This document shows, piece by piece, positions 13,110 through 23,571 of a stretch of 64,000 nucleotides of DNA (position 1 is its first letter; each line of letters starts with the position of its first letter). Both the position numbers and the translations under genes were made by a program. The notes under the pieces were generated by a model that was not told the DNA's origin, did no database searches, and worked only from the letters and a program-made list of their open reading frames with translations. Origin of the DNA: Ecdyonurus torrentis (taxonomy: Eukaryota > Arthropoda > Insecta > Ephemeroptera > Heptageniidae); the NCBI GenBank assembly GCA_949318235.1, contig OX439135.1, positions 22,126,501 through 22,190,500 of the forward strand, in the 5' to 3' direction.

Positions 13110-15761
13110 GTTAATGTTCCGTAAGGAAAGGAACACGTGTAATTACTAATATCTCAATTAATAATACAATTCTGACTTCTTTTCAGAATTTCAGGGTCCA
13201 CAATTTCATGGTTGCCCTCTTAATTTTTTTATTCCTTTAACTTTGTATATTTTACATCTCGTTTTTTTTTTTTTTTTTTTCAAATGAATTATTTTAATGC
13301 CACTGATTTTTAGGGTTAAAAGTAAAGAATAAAATACAACGAAATAATAATATATATTTTAAATAAAGAATAAAATTGAATTTGTTTTTTAATCTATTAG
13401 TAATAAATGATATAATGACACAAAAGCAAAAAAATTGTAATATATTAAACAACAAAAAATACTTCAATGATAACATAAAAAAAGAGAAGAAGAAGAAGAA
13501 AAAACGTGTCGAAACCTCGGTATACGTAGCAACATAAAAACTGTGTTGTCTTTTTTAGGCTTAGAGAAACTTTCAAATCATTGTTATAGAATTTTTGAGA
13601 AAGAAACAAATTATTTAATATTCATCCATACATTGTATGAAAATACAAGAAAAATGATTGTATTCTTACAAGAATTCAAAATTGAAAGAAAAACAAGTAT
13701 GAAAATTATTGTAAATAATTTATGGATGGTATAAATAATTTCTTTCATTAATAAAAAAATGTTTTAAGTAGTTATTTAAAAAAAAATACACAGTACACGA
13801 TAATATTTTGAGTGTAAATTTATTTACACCAAAATTTCAAACAATGTATACGATTTTTGACAACAAATAAAAACATTTATTAATATAATAATATTATTAT
13901 TATAATATATAAAAAAAAAAACATTAATTATTATTAAAAAAATATAAAACTATAATAGGAAACAAAATACATAATTAATAAGTATATGAATCTACTTATA
14001 TATTAAATGTATGTAAGAAATGGTATTTTTTTTCTTTTCTTTTTTTTCAGTTTATTATAATGTATTTGGATTATTTAAATTGTTCTGTTCTTTTATTTTC
14101 ATTATTATTTTTTTTTTCATTCAATAGCAAAAAGATTACGTTTTTGTGTTTAATAAACAAAAAAAAAAAAAAAAAAGATTGAATTTTAGTACTAAAATTA
14201 ATACTTTTTTATTCTTGTAACTCATGATTTTTTTTTTATTAATTTTTTTTTTGTTATTGCAATTGATTAATTGCATTTTTTAAAAATTAAAACCACAGGT
14301 TGGAACAGAACAAATAATAAATTTAATCAGTTCTTTTTATTATTTCTCTTTTATTATAATTTTATACAATGATTTAGTTTGTTTTTTTATATTATTATTT
14401 TTGCCTATATAATAATTATGAAATTTCTTTTATAAGTTTTTATGTTGCATTATTACCAGTTTTTATTATAAATTTTTTTGTTTCTTCACAAAATGTGTTT
14501 CAAATTTAAATATTAAATTTGTTGAAAAAAAGAAAGAATGCTTTTTAAATGCTTTATATTATTTTTGAATGAAATGTAAAGAAAAAGTACTATTAATTTA
14601 CTGTAATTTGGGGGGAAAAAAATAATGAAATGTGAATTTAAACAAAAATAGCTATTACTGTAAATGGCATTAAAAATTTAATTATAAATTAATAGTACTT
14701 TTTAAAAAAAAAATAATAAAAATTAAGCACTGCAGTATACCAAAAGTAATTCTTAGCTAAAATATTTATAAAAATTTTTGCTAAGATTATTTAAATAATC
14801 ACTGAAACTATTAAATATGGATTTATTAAATAAAAAAAACTTAATAAATCAAAAAAATGTATCCATTATTAAGAAAATAAAGGTATAATAATAATAATTT
14901 TTATGCAAGAAAAAAAATACAATAATAAAATTATCTATTTTTAACTTTAATAATAAAAAAATAAACATTTTATTAAGCACTATACTATATTATAAAATGG
15001 CTTTTTGTATTGTGAAATTACGCAGGAAAAAAAAAAATCTTGTTTGGCCAAAATTATTTAAAATTCGAATAAGAAAAAAAAATTGCATAAAATGGAAAAA
15101 ATAATCTCAAAATTTCCTTGGCTAAATTAGACAAATAATTAATAATTTTTGCCTCAAAATATAGCCACAAATATTTAAAAAATGAGAGCTCTAAAAATTT
15201 ATTTTTTACTGCAAAAAAATGAAATAAAAAAATAAAAAAAGCCATTATAAAAAAAATATATTTATGATTTTTTGGCAAAATGTATACGTGAAAAAATTAA
15301 AAACAAACAATTATTCTTCCACAATGCATTAGACATTCACAATTTGCCTATAATTATACTTTTTGGACTGCCTAAATAAATACTATGTATAGAATAAAAA
15401 ACAAAAATTGTAAAAAAAGTTAAAATTTATTATTTTATGTATATTCATATTATATTAAAGCTTTTTTGAAACAAGCAGCTAGCTAATTGTGTTACTTCTT
15501 ATTATAAATCAATGTATTATTTTTTTGTGTTTCATGTTTTATTATATTAGAGCAATGATATATTTGGGCACCTTGTATTTTATAAACAACAACAAAATAA
15601 TTATGTAAAACAAACAAAATATGCAAGTTTTTTCAAAAATAATAATTGGATGTTGGGAAAAGTATAATTTATTTGTTTACATTTTTACTAACCTTTATTA
15701 TCCTTACGAAAAAAAAAAATACAAAATTTGTATTTAATACAAATCTGAGTTAGCTTCTCCT

Positions 15762-16085
15762 CTTCCTTATAGGGCTTCTGGCGTCAAAGAATTAAATTAA
15801 AAACGTAAAAATCAGGAGATGGGACCATTATTCATACACGTATTATCTTCAACCTATTTGTAGCCTCACCTACTGGGGTTAAAAAACTGTAAAGTTGGCA
15901 ATTTTAGGAATTCATGACGTCAACAATTCCGTGTCTACAATAGAAATTGTAGCGCGGGTTTCCTACTTTACAAGTTTTCTCCCTAGTTTGTGAGAGTTCT
16001 GAAGGGTTAAGGCACAAAATATGTGTATTTATAATAGTCCTATCTCATGAATAATCATTGAGAGGAAATTTGTTTTTGAGGCCAG
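15762..16085. repeat. Dispersed repeat family E, copy 1
   Basis: It shares ordered blocks with 35525-35815: 'aaaatcaggagatgggacca' versus 'aaattcagagatgagacca', 'tctactttacaagtttt' type blocks, and 'gaagggttaag'. It contains TGACGTCA at 15915-15922. The blocks are similar in spirit to family F (56202-56531) but not clearly homologous. Non-coding. Confidence 0.5.
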
Positions 16086-17180
16086 GGGCCCTTTAAATAC
16101 TCCAAATATGTAGGATATTGCTTAAAAGCATAAGTTAAAAAGAAATTGAATATTCAACCTTCTTAGCTTCTTGTTTGTGTTTGATTTAACTATTTTAACA
16201 TGTATTTGTAAAAGGTAAGACCTGAGACAATTGTGTTAAGTTAGTTAGCTCCCCTGAAAGTTATGCAATTTTTTCATTAGCTATGCATACCAAAAAGCCT
16301 ATGCTTCAACAATCATACTCTTTGAGCAATTCTTATTCTAAAGTAGTAGTGGTGGAAGCGACCGTATTTTATGAAAATAATGTCGTTTTTGCCTGCAAAA
16401 ATCTCAAGTACTTTAATGGCACAACAATACTGGGGCAGTTCCTTTCATTTCAGGCTACAGCCGCTTACCTTCCAAATCCTAGTACCCTAATTTTTACCTC
16501 CTCCCAAACTTTTTTTTTTTTTTTTTTTCGCTGTCCGGGTCTTGTCAGGTACCGTACTTGGTAGTGTGGGCTGAAAACGCCTGTTGGATTTTTCCTTCCA
16601 CCTATGCCTATAAGTACCATTCCAAAGAGTGAACAACTTGCGGGTTCGCGCGGTAACGCAAATAAAATAAAACAAAATATATACCATGAATTTAAATGAC
16701 AATTGTCCCCTTTCAATTAAAAACAATAGGTATATAGAAATTACTAATAGGACTGGAATACTATTGGGAATTTCTACTGTACTTTAGTAGAAGGTAAGAC
16801 ATTAGTTAAGTTTAACAGGTAAAGTTAATCAGATAACGGAATAGGGATATAGCATTTAAAATTGTTAAATAAAACAATTATTTTACATCAAAATATTTAC
16901 ATTTTATTCTTAAGAGATGTTAAGACATGATATTATTTATTAATAATAAACATTGAAAGCAAACAATATAAAAAAGTTCATTGTTTGTATTCTAAACTGC
17001 CAGTTTAACATGCATGCTGTAATAACAAAAAAAAAAAAAAACAAAAAAAAAAAAAAAAAAAAAAAAACTATACTTAAAATTTAATAATCAAAGGAAAGGA
17101 TAGGAGAAACCAACAAGCACCTTACCACAATGAGGTCCGTAGCTTGGTGAAAATCTAGATGGCACAGGTTACACAAATAT

Positions 17181-17245
17181 ATTTACAAGTTAATTAAGAC
17201 GTTTCGAGGGCAACAGCCCTCTTCTTTAGTTGCTTAAAGTATAGT
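17181..17245 (-). ncRNA. Hammerhead-ribozyme-like motif, degenerate (left arm)
   Basis: On the minus strand it reads CTAAAGA, then A, then a perfect 6-bp stem GAGGGC-TGTT-GCCCTC, then GAAA, then CGTC followed by TTAATTAACTT. The order (core, stem II, GAAA, very short stem III, NUH, stem I) is that of a type I hammerhead, but CUGAUGA is mutated at two positions. It is probably inactive. Confidence 0.45.
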
Positions 17246-17295
17246 CTAAGCAACTGAAGAAGAGGCCCCTTGAAATGTCTTAAAACTTATAAATA
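17241..17295 (+). ncRNA. Hammerhead-ribozyme-like motif, degenerate (right arm)
   Basis: The plus strand reads TAAGCAA-CTGAAGA-AGAGGCCCCTT-GAAA-TGTC-TTAAAACTTA. The outer TAAG and CTTA plus AA and TT can form stem I with an internal loop, as in natural type I hammerheads. The core differs from CUGAUGA by one base (U7 to A). Stem II is partly eroded relative to the left arm. Probably a decayed copy. Confidence 0.45.
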
Positions 17296-17641
17296 TATTT
17301 GTGTAACCTGTGCCATCAAGATTTTCACCAAGCTACGGACCTCATCGTGGTAAGGCGCCTGTTGCTTTCCTTTGATTATTAATTCAAACCGAAATGGTTT
17401 TTAACTTTCCTTATTAATTACATATACTTAAAAATTAAAAACTTCAGAAAATTTACAGAAAAAATAGGTACATATTTCTAATTTTCTTTCAAACCATTAA
17501 CCTAAAAAATTAATATTTTACTGCTTTGAGTAAATAAAATACATACAGTACATTACACACACAAATAATAGGCCTATACAGTAATCCTATATATTTTTGT
17601 GCAAAATTGCATTTTACAAATCATAATGTTCATTATATTTT

Positions 17642-17920
17642 ATGATAAATTTGAAAGAAAAGGATCGGAGAAACCAGCAAGGGCCTTACCATAGTGAAGA
17701 GGTCAGAGAAAATCTTGCTAGCACAGATATAAGAAACTAACACATTGGAAATATTTTGGCAATAAACTCCAAGAGATGGAGTGTGTTAAGTCTTTGTCTT
17801 ACAGACTCATAGAGAAACTATATGAATGATCATGAGTCTGTAAGGACTGTAATGTTATAAAAGGAAATAATAATTTCTTTCAAATTTATCATACCTAAGC
17901 TCGCTGGTTTATTTTCCTTA
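17642..17920 (+). mobile_element. Non-autonomous Penelope-tail element
   Basis: It begins 'gataaatttgaaagaaaagg', continues with the 'aaaccagcaagggccttacc' block, and ends with the shared tail 'cctaagctcgctggtttatt'. The middle contains, on the minus strand, the 'ctccatctcttggag' hairpin and TTGCCAAAA that correspond to stem II and the GAAA box of the ribozyme at 34703, here mutated. Non-coding. Confidence 0.6.
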
Positions 17921-18084
17921 ATATATCATTGTAATACAGCATGCTATACTGTAGTATTGGTTATGGTGTAACCCTAACCACTGATTCAAAGCAGACATCG
18001 AGAATTTTAAAACATCAACACCATGTGTGACAGCAATTAAATATTTAATATATAAATATAAGAACCAAACCATTTTGGTTTAAA

Positions 18085-18640
18085 TTGCAAATCAAAGAAA
18101 AAGTAATAGATAATTATAATTAAAGCACGCTATATTGTAAGCTTTATAACGTGAAAATCTTTAATTAAATAGATACAAAAAAAGGGGGGGGGGGGGGGAC
18201 GCAAAATTGCAAGCCTTGTGCTTGCAATTATCCATCCCCCTTTTTTGTATCTAATTAAAGATTTTCGCTTAATAATCTTAATATACCTTTCAATATAGAC
18301 CCCTTGCACATCCTTGCGCTTTGTCGCCATGTTTGTGATGCCTAATGCATTGTCCAGCATAGGGGAAACTTCGTTTTTCCTCATTTTTCACATAAAAAAT
18401 AGTTTATTTTAACTCAACAAATTTTTCTCATGTCCTTCGAGCTTATTAGGAGCTAGGAATAAGGTTTTGATTGAGGTTTGAAGCTTCTTTTGCTATTAAA
18501 AAAAATTTTAATGATGTTTTTCCTATGCTGGCCTATGTATTCCTGACCAACAAAATGGCGGCTCTTAAATATGAGTGCAAGCGGTCTATAGCGTGCTATA
18601 ATTATAATTATCTATTGCCCTTTCTTTGATTTGCAACAAT
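18085..18640. repeat. Palindromic element interrupted by other repeats
   Basis: The left arm (about 18085-18132, containing 'gataattataattaaagc' and 'acgctata') pairs with the right arm (about 18590-18640, 'tagcgtgctataattataat'). Between them lie an inner hairpin (18150-18272: 'gatacaaaaaaaggggg' with 'cccccttttttgtatc', including a run of 15 G at 18184-18198) and the family G element at 18294-18590. This is a nested structure. Confidence 0.6.
18294..18590. mobile_element. MITE family G copy 1 (TATAGACC termini)
   Basis: About 297 bp, starting TATAGACCCCTTGCAC and ending GTGCAAGCGGTCTATA. A copy of nearly identical length and high similarity is at 51494-51789. The terminal TATA/TA suggests insertion at a TA-rich site. 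Non-coding. Confidence 0.7.
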
Positions 18641-18806
18641 TAAATGTTTGAATATTAATAACCTTGCCATATACAACTGTAATTATAACCAAAATGTTAT
18701 GGAACCTCAGGGAATATTCTGTAACTTCATATATCAAACAAAATTACATTCAATTTCTTATGTAAATTTGTTTGTTGATAAAAGTAAAAAAGTTACATAA
18801 TCAGTA

Positions 18807-18930
18807 CAGTCAACCGGGGTGAAATTGAAACTCCAATCATGTGCAAGCTTTCACTATTTCCTATCTCGCTAGACACAGAGCACTTTGAAAGCAGCTCTGT
18901 GATTGGCTTTCAATTTCACCCCGGTTGACT
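18807..18930. mobile_element. MITE family H copy 1 (CAGTCAACCGGGG TIR)
   Basis: The TIR CAGTCAACCGGGGTGAAATT is matched in reverse at the right end ('ttcaccccggttgact'). The second copy at 20201-20344 shows TA target-site duplication, so the family behaves like a Tc1/mariner-type MITE. Here the last bases of the right end have diverged. Confidence 0.7.
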
Positions 18931-19244
18931 TTAGTACAGTACAATATATCTCTGGTAAACACAGAATCAATACAATAACAGAGGCTAAAAAGTTGTAATA
19001 AGGTATGGGTTGAAAAACTTCATTTATCCATATTTTAGGTACAATAAAATTAAATCAATTTTTTTGTTAATCACATATGATACCTAATGTATTAAAAATA
19101 TTACACCATCATCTTTGTTCTATATTATTATTTCTCCTAAGACAGAATACTGAGTTAATATACTAGATCAGTAGAGTTTACAGATAAAAGATTTATCTAA
19201 ACACAGATTTATGGAAAAGAAATCAATTTGGTTGAGAAAAAAGA

Positions 19245-19922
19245 ATGAAAAGGAAAGAATAGAAGAAACCAGCAAGGAAATAGCAAAGAAATGTTCCACA
19301 ATTTGGTAAAATATCTTGCTAGTACAGAAATAGTAAACACATTTGATATAGCTTTTGGCACAAGAGAAGAAATGTCTTCTTCAGTCCTTACAAACTTATT
19401 ATCTCTGTTCTATAGCAACATCTTAAACTGAACTATGAGACATCTCTTTGCTATAGAAAGACTCTTGCTTGTTTACTCTATATCCTTTTCTACTAATGAT
19501 ATTCGTAAACCCTGTTTTTCGTGCTCCAAACCACAAAAAAATGACGATCAACTAATGCTTTTTAAATGTAAGTGTGCATTTTTTGGAGCAAGGGAACAGG
19601 GTTTATAAACATCATTACTAATTAATTTTTAGATGGAAGTGGTAGAAACACAACTAGATTTAAAAAATTGGGGAATGAGACTGAACTGTCACTTACAAAT
19701 ACTCATTCCATATGAAAGTATTTTCCCACCCCTTTAACTATTAGTTATGAATATTTTACTTGTATGTTATATGCGTACAACTATAAAGATCAAGTTTTAA
19801 GAGTGGGGAGTGATTACTTAATTAATTTTCATTTTCAATGTAATTTTATCAAGTGGTTCATCAAGATCTTCACCTAGCTACGGATTTAATGGTGGTAAGG
19901 GGTTTGTTTGGTTATTTCTTCA
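19245..19922. mobile_element. Degenerate Penelope-tail element interrupted by a MITE
   Basis: It begins 'gaatgaaaaggaaagaatag' then 'agaaaccagcaagg'. The far end carries 'gatcttcacctagctacgg' and 'ggtggtaagg', matching the opposite arm of the 17082 element. A copy of MITE family I (19494-19617) sits inside. The minus strand keeps GTGCCAAAAGCTATA, the worn GAAA box of the ribozyme region. Confidence 0.5.
19494..19617. repeat. MITE family I copy 1
   Basis: TIR 'aatgatattcgtaaaccctg' with 'cagggtttataaacatcatt'. The second copy is at 24647-24757. About 120 bp, non-coding; it is inserted in the element at 19245-19922. Confidence 0.65.
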
Positions 19923-20075
19923 TATAATTTGAAGTAAACTGTACAACAAAAGCTGATGACTGCATGTATTGATTTACTTTTAAACATGAACAATAATTAA
20001 AATAATAATAATATACAGTTTGAGTCCCAATTGTCAGACATATAATATTCTAGCCTAGGACATTTTTTATTTTTA

Positions 20076-20561
20076 AGAATGAGGGAGTCTAAAAATTTTT
20101 GGAGGTTAATTTTATTTCATATTCTAAAAGAGTACATTGTCTTGAATCAATACATAATGTGATTTTTTTAATTTTTGAGTCCATAAATTATTTTTAATTA
20201 CAGTCAACCGGGATGAAATTGAAACTCCAATCATGTGCAAGCTTTCTCTTTTCCCTATCTCGCTAGACACAGAGCACTTTAAAAGCGGGTCTGTGATTTG
20301 CTTTCAATTTCACCCTGCACTTTCAATTTCCCCCCAGTTGACTGTAATTTTTGAAAGTCCCGAAATGACATCACAGGCTGCAACTTTTTCCTATACTCAC
20401 ATGCATAAGGTGCAGCCTGTGACGTCATTTCAAGACTTTCAAAAATTAATTAAAAATACTTAATGAACTCAAAAATTAAAAATTCACATATGTATCAATT
20501 CAGGATAATGTCCTCTTTTAGAATATGAAATAAAATTAACCCCTAAAAGTACTCCTCATTT
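20076..20561. repeat. MITE family B copy 2, interrupted
   Basis: The left arm ('ttttatttcatattctaaaa', 'gtacattgtcttgaatc') pairs with the right arm ('gattcaggataatgtcctc'-type and 'tattctaaaagaggacat' complement). It is interrupted in its left arm by the family H element at 20201-20344. TGACGTCA is at 20420-20427. The central stretch 'tgcagcctgtgacgtcattt' pairs with 'aaatgacatcacaggctgca'. Confidence 0.7.
20201..20344. mobile_element. MITE family H copy 2 with TA target-site duplication
   Basis: It starts CAGTCAACCGGGATGAAATT and ends ...CCAGTTGACTG, flanked by TA at 20199-20200 and 20345-20346. The uninterrupted opposite arm of its host MITE supplies the empty site: removing the insert and one TA restores 'tttttaattaatttttgaaa', the complement of the other arm. 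This demonstrates TA duplication on insertion. Confidence 0.8.
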
Positions 20562-20616
20562 CATTTCTGTTTGCGTAGGTTCAAAAATTAGATTGATATT
20601 AAAGCTTATAACTTAT

Positions 20617-20780
20617 TGACTAGTAAAGGAACAACAGTTTTGAGGCCGACTATAAGCAATTTCGGTCACATCCGCTTCCGTTTCTCCTTACTACGCATGC
20701 GCAGTAAGTCAAAACGGAAGCGGATATGAGCGAAATTGCTTAGTCGGCTTCAAAACCGTTGTTCCTTTATCAGTCAATAA
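20617..20780. repeat. MITE family A copy 2 (best preserved)
   Basis: TIR 'ttgactagtaaaggaacaac' with 'gttgttcctttatcagtcaa', and inner arms 'tttcggtcacatccgcttcc' and 'gcggatatgagcgaaattgc', around CATGCGCAGTA. About 164 bp, non-coding. Confidence 0.75.
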
Positions 20781-21719
20781 CTTATAAAATTCTCAAACAG
20801 GTATGTTACATGCCAGGCTAGTATTCACATAGAAAACTTGCAAATGTGGGTTTGGTGAAAAGATAAAACAAACACAGAGCTTAACAATACTACTGACAAA
20901 GTGCTAGCAGATGATCCTGTATCAATTTAACACGCTTTCTAATGGGGGAATGAAGTAATTTTAGCCTTGTTCATAGGTAGTCACTCATTATACATTGCAG
21001 AAGTTAGAGCCTTACCCTAATTTAACAGGTAAAGGGAAGTTAGCAGGTGATTCAGTTAGCGGAACTCGCCTATACCTATGTGTGTTCCTATAATTAGTTT
21101 TTTTTTTTCTTTTTTTTTTTCTTCCAGTACCTACATAGGTACTGAAATATTTTATTGTAGCTTTCTAAGCCTTGAAGCTATTTTCCTAAATTTCAAGCAA
21201 TCTGAAACTAAAATATATATTTTTTTACATACCAAATAAATTGAAATTTAGAAAATCGCTAAGGCTTAGAAAAATACACAACAAAATTTCAACATAACGA
21301 AAAAATTGTAACTTGAGTTACAGCTGCTTCATTCCTTAATAATTAAAGACCCTAGAAATATAAAGTACTCTAACTCTATAAGAACTTTTACTGTTATTGC
21401 TTTGCATTGTTGGGAGGTCACGATTACTATTTAGCATGCTAAATCAACATAGGAACGTAAGGTTGTCTGCTATCACCATGTTAGTATTTTCTTTCATTTT
21501 TTTTTTTTCAACAAATGTGCTGGCCACAATAAAACCGGAAGCTTGATGTTAAGCTCTCTGATTGGTCAGTTTTGAAGGCATTGCCTATTTTAGCCAACCA
21601 AAGGGCTGGAAATCATGATTCCAGTTTAATTGTGGCCCGACTTAAACCTACTTTTTGCAAGTTTTCTAATTTGCATACTGTGGCTTCAGCCCAAACATGA
21701 AGTTGTTGCTTTTTCTCTT

Positions 21720-23126
21720 TTAAGCATGGGACTCATTTGATTCCACAGTTAACCCACTGAGAATATAGCCTCCTGAACTACTCATATTTACCTCAGGATG
21801 GGTCCTCTCGTTAAGTACCTGATATTTACGTAACCAAGGTTCTGTAAGACGTAACGCAGTAACATTACGTATGGTTTTTAATTTCATATAAGTTTCTTGT
21901 AATGGTTCTCTAAATTGTGAATACAAAACAACTGGTCTTGAATTTTCAACCAATGGTAATAAAGCTTCAGTAATATCACCAGGATTTTCTTTACCAATAA
22001 CCAATAAACAATCAGCTTTAAATGTTTTAAGACGTTGAACAACAAAACGTAATTCAATTTCTTCATTTGAAAATTGACGTTTTGCTGTTGATGATTCAAG
22101 AGCTTCTTCTGCAGGACGTTTGTTGGATTTTTCTGTATCTGTAACCATTTTTTCTTCATTATCAATTGCTTTTTCATCAATTTCACTAGATTTTTCTTCA
22201 ATTTTAGAAGTATTTTCAGCTACTTCTGTTGATTTTTCTGCAACGTCAGTAATTTCTTCAATCTTGATATCAGAGTCAGTAATTAATCCTTCCGTTTTAG
22301 CCTTATATAAAAGACCAGCTAAAGTAACGTAATGTACTTTAAGTAATTGTTGTTCAGGAAAATTCATTCCTTGTACTGCGATTGTTTTATTTGTACCTCT
22401 AGTAGGTCCTACTACAATTAAATGTACTTCAGGATCAATACCGATACGTTCGATCATAGCTGAGCTAACGATTCCTTGACAACCAGATTCAAAAAGTAAG
22501 AATGTTGATGGTCCTGAACCTGATTGAACTCCAGATAAATGTAATATCTGTGATAATGAATCAATACGTAGGCCTAGTATTTTATTATAATCTTGAGAAG
22601 GTCCTCCAAATGCTTGTAATATAAGTCTAATACTTGGTGGACGTATTAATATAGTACGTTTATATTTTTTCTGTTTTTTATTTACATATTTTTCCTTTGC
22701 ATAAGCAGTTTTTTGATCAAATGTTGTACTATTTTCAACTAACTGTCCAATTATTTCTTTGGCACTAGCTCCTTCAGATTGCATTTCTTCTATTTCTTCT
22801 TTTGATAATTTTTGTGATGTACCATCATCTTTAATAAAGCGATTATCTTTACCATCAACTATTTCATCTACTAAAGTATCAGCCACATTTTCTTCAAATT
22901 CAATTGAATCACATCTTTTTAATGTAAATTTTCTTACACCTTTTTTACCTTTTTCTTCAAGTGAATAAGTACTCCATTTAGGTTCATCTATTAGATTAGT
23001 TAATTCTACACAATCTCTTCCTAACATTGCAACAGAATTAATTCCAACTTTGTGAATTTTAACAAAATTTTCACGTTGTATGATAACCCATTCACCAGCC
23101 TGAATTTTATCACTGCTTGTAGACAT
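21720..23126 (-). CDS. TRMT6: tRNA (adenine-N1-)-methyltransferase non-catalytic subunit TRM6
   Basis: A single uninterrupted frame of 468 codons, close to the usual animal length (about 500). TRM6/Gcd10 pairs with the catalytic TRM61 to make N1-methyladenosine at position 58 of tRNAs, in the nucleus; TRM6 contributes to tRNA binding and lacks a working SAM site. Family signatures: an N-terminal beta-rich start (GEWVIIQRENFVKIHKV), the central block DNRFIKDDGTSQKLSKEEIE followed by KYKRTILIRPPSIRLILQAF, and a C-terminal Rossmann-like half with DCLLVIGKENPGDITEALLP and SGGYILSGLTV near the end. Residues about 290-350 are a Glu/Lys/Ser-rich low-complexity linker with repeated EK-S/T-E motifs. 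The start at 23124-23126 is chosen because the homology begins here and a splice acceptor lies just upstream. The coding part has no intron, unlike both neighbours. Confidence 0.95.
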   Translation of the reverse strand: MSTSSDKIQAGEWVIIQRENFVKIHKVGINSVAMLGRDCVELTNLIDEPKWSTYSLEEKGKKGVRKFTLKRCDSIEFEENVADTLVDEIVDGKDNRFIKDDGTSQKLSKEEIEEMQSEGASAKEIIGQLVENSTTFDQKTAYAKEKYVNKKQKKYKRTILIRPPSIRLILQAFGGPSQDYNKILGLRIDSLSQILHLSGVQSGSGPSTFLLFESGCQGIVSSAMIERIGIDPEVHLIVVGPTRGTNKTIAVQGMNFPEQQLLKVHYVTLAGLLYKAKTEGLITDSDIKIEEITDVAEKSTEVAENTSKIEEKSSEIDEKAIDNEEKMVTDTEKSNKRPAEEALESSTAKRQFSNEEIELRFVVQRLKTFKADCLLVIGKENPGDITEALLPLVENSRPVVLYSQFREPLQETYMKLKTIRNVTALRLTEPWLRKYQVLNERTHPEVNMSSSGGYILSGLTVESNESHA

Positions 23127-23571
23127 TTTAAATGCCTGTAAACAAATAAAAATTAAATTAATATATTGATTATATATTCAATTAAGTAATTAGCTTAATA
23201 TTTTATCAACTTACCTGGTTTTTAATTATAAATTTAATTAATTTAGAAAACACGTGTAATTTTTTGCATGTAAACAAACGAATCATGTGTTTCACAAGCG
23301 CCGTGGAAATTTTCAACGTTGCCTAATTTTTGCAAATTTTCTTCTTAGTTTTTCAATGTTATCTAAAAAATTCATTTAAATAATATGATAAAAATTCTTT
23401 AAATATTTTATTTAATATATTTTTATGAACCAAGGTAACAAAATTGGTAGAAAAATAAAATTTTAATCTATTTTGAATATACGCGCCACATTTCAAAAGT
23501 CACATCTACGATAAATTTCCTTGATTTCACTGGTGAAAGAAAAGACATGACACTAGGTTATCGTAAATCGA
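23127..23571. promoter_or_regulatory. Head-to-head TRMT6/PATL1 intergenic region, probable bidirectional promoter
   Basis: The two start codons face away from each other 445 bp apart. On the minus strand a 5' UTR intron is visible: donor ctg|gtaagt (intron begins at 23214 going leftward) and acceptor tttacag ending at 23136, leaving 'gcatttaaa' before the TRMT6 ATG. The remaining roughly 350 bp must hold both transcription starts. It contains a slightly GC-richer stretch (CACAAGCGCCGTGG, about 23292-23305) and no TATA box I would defend. Confidence 0.6.

Larger units (their letters stand above)
17082..17409. mobile_element. Non-autonomous Penelope-like fold-back element with ribozyme-like motifs in both arms
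   Basis: The left arm starts 'atcaaaggaaaggatagg' and the right arm ends 'cctttgatt', with arms of about 140 bp. The arm ends resemble the ends of the Penelope elements at 27806-31600 (aaaggatag...aaacca...cttaccaca). After the right arm comes a tail ('aaaccgaaatggtttttaac') resembling the Penelope 3' tail. Each arm contains a hammerhead-like core, listed separately. Confidence 0.65.
11852..21719. other. Intergenic region between the unrecognised gene and TRMT6
   Basis: No gene is seen. 11852-15700 is AT-rich with homopolymers and nothing I can name. From 15762 on, the region is almost a mosaic of repeats: a dispersed repeat (15762-16085), Penelope-tail elements (17082-17409, 17642-17920, 19245-19922), a nested palindrome (18085-18640), CAGTCAACC MITEs (18807-18930, 20201-20344) and families A and B (20617-20780, 20076-20561). 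A hairpin at about 21527-21640 ('ccacaataaaaccggaa' with 'ccagtttaattgtgg') lies just downstream of TRMT6. Confidence 0.6.

Noticed and set aside
21884..22968. Open frames on both strands overlapping TRMT6
   Set aside because: Alternate-frame shadows of a strongly supported coding sequence, built from its low-complexity Glu/Lys linker.
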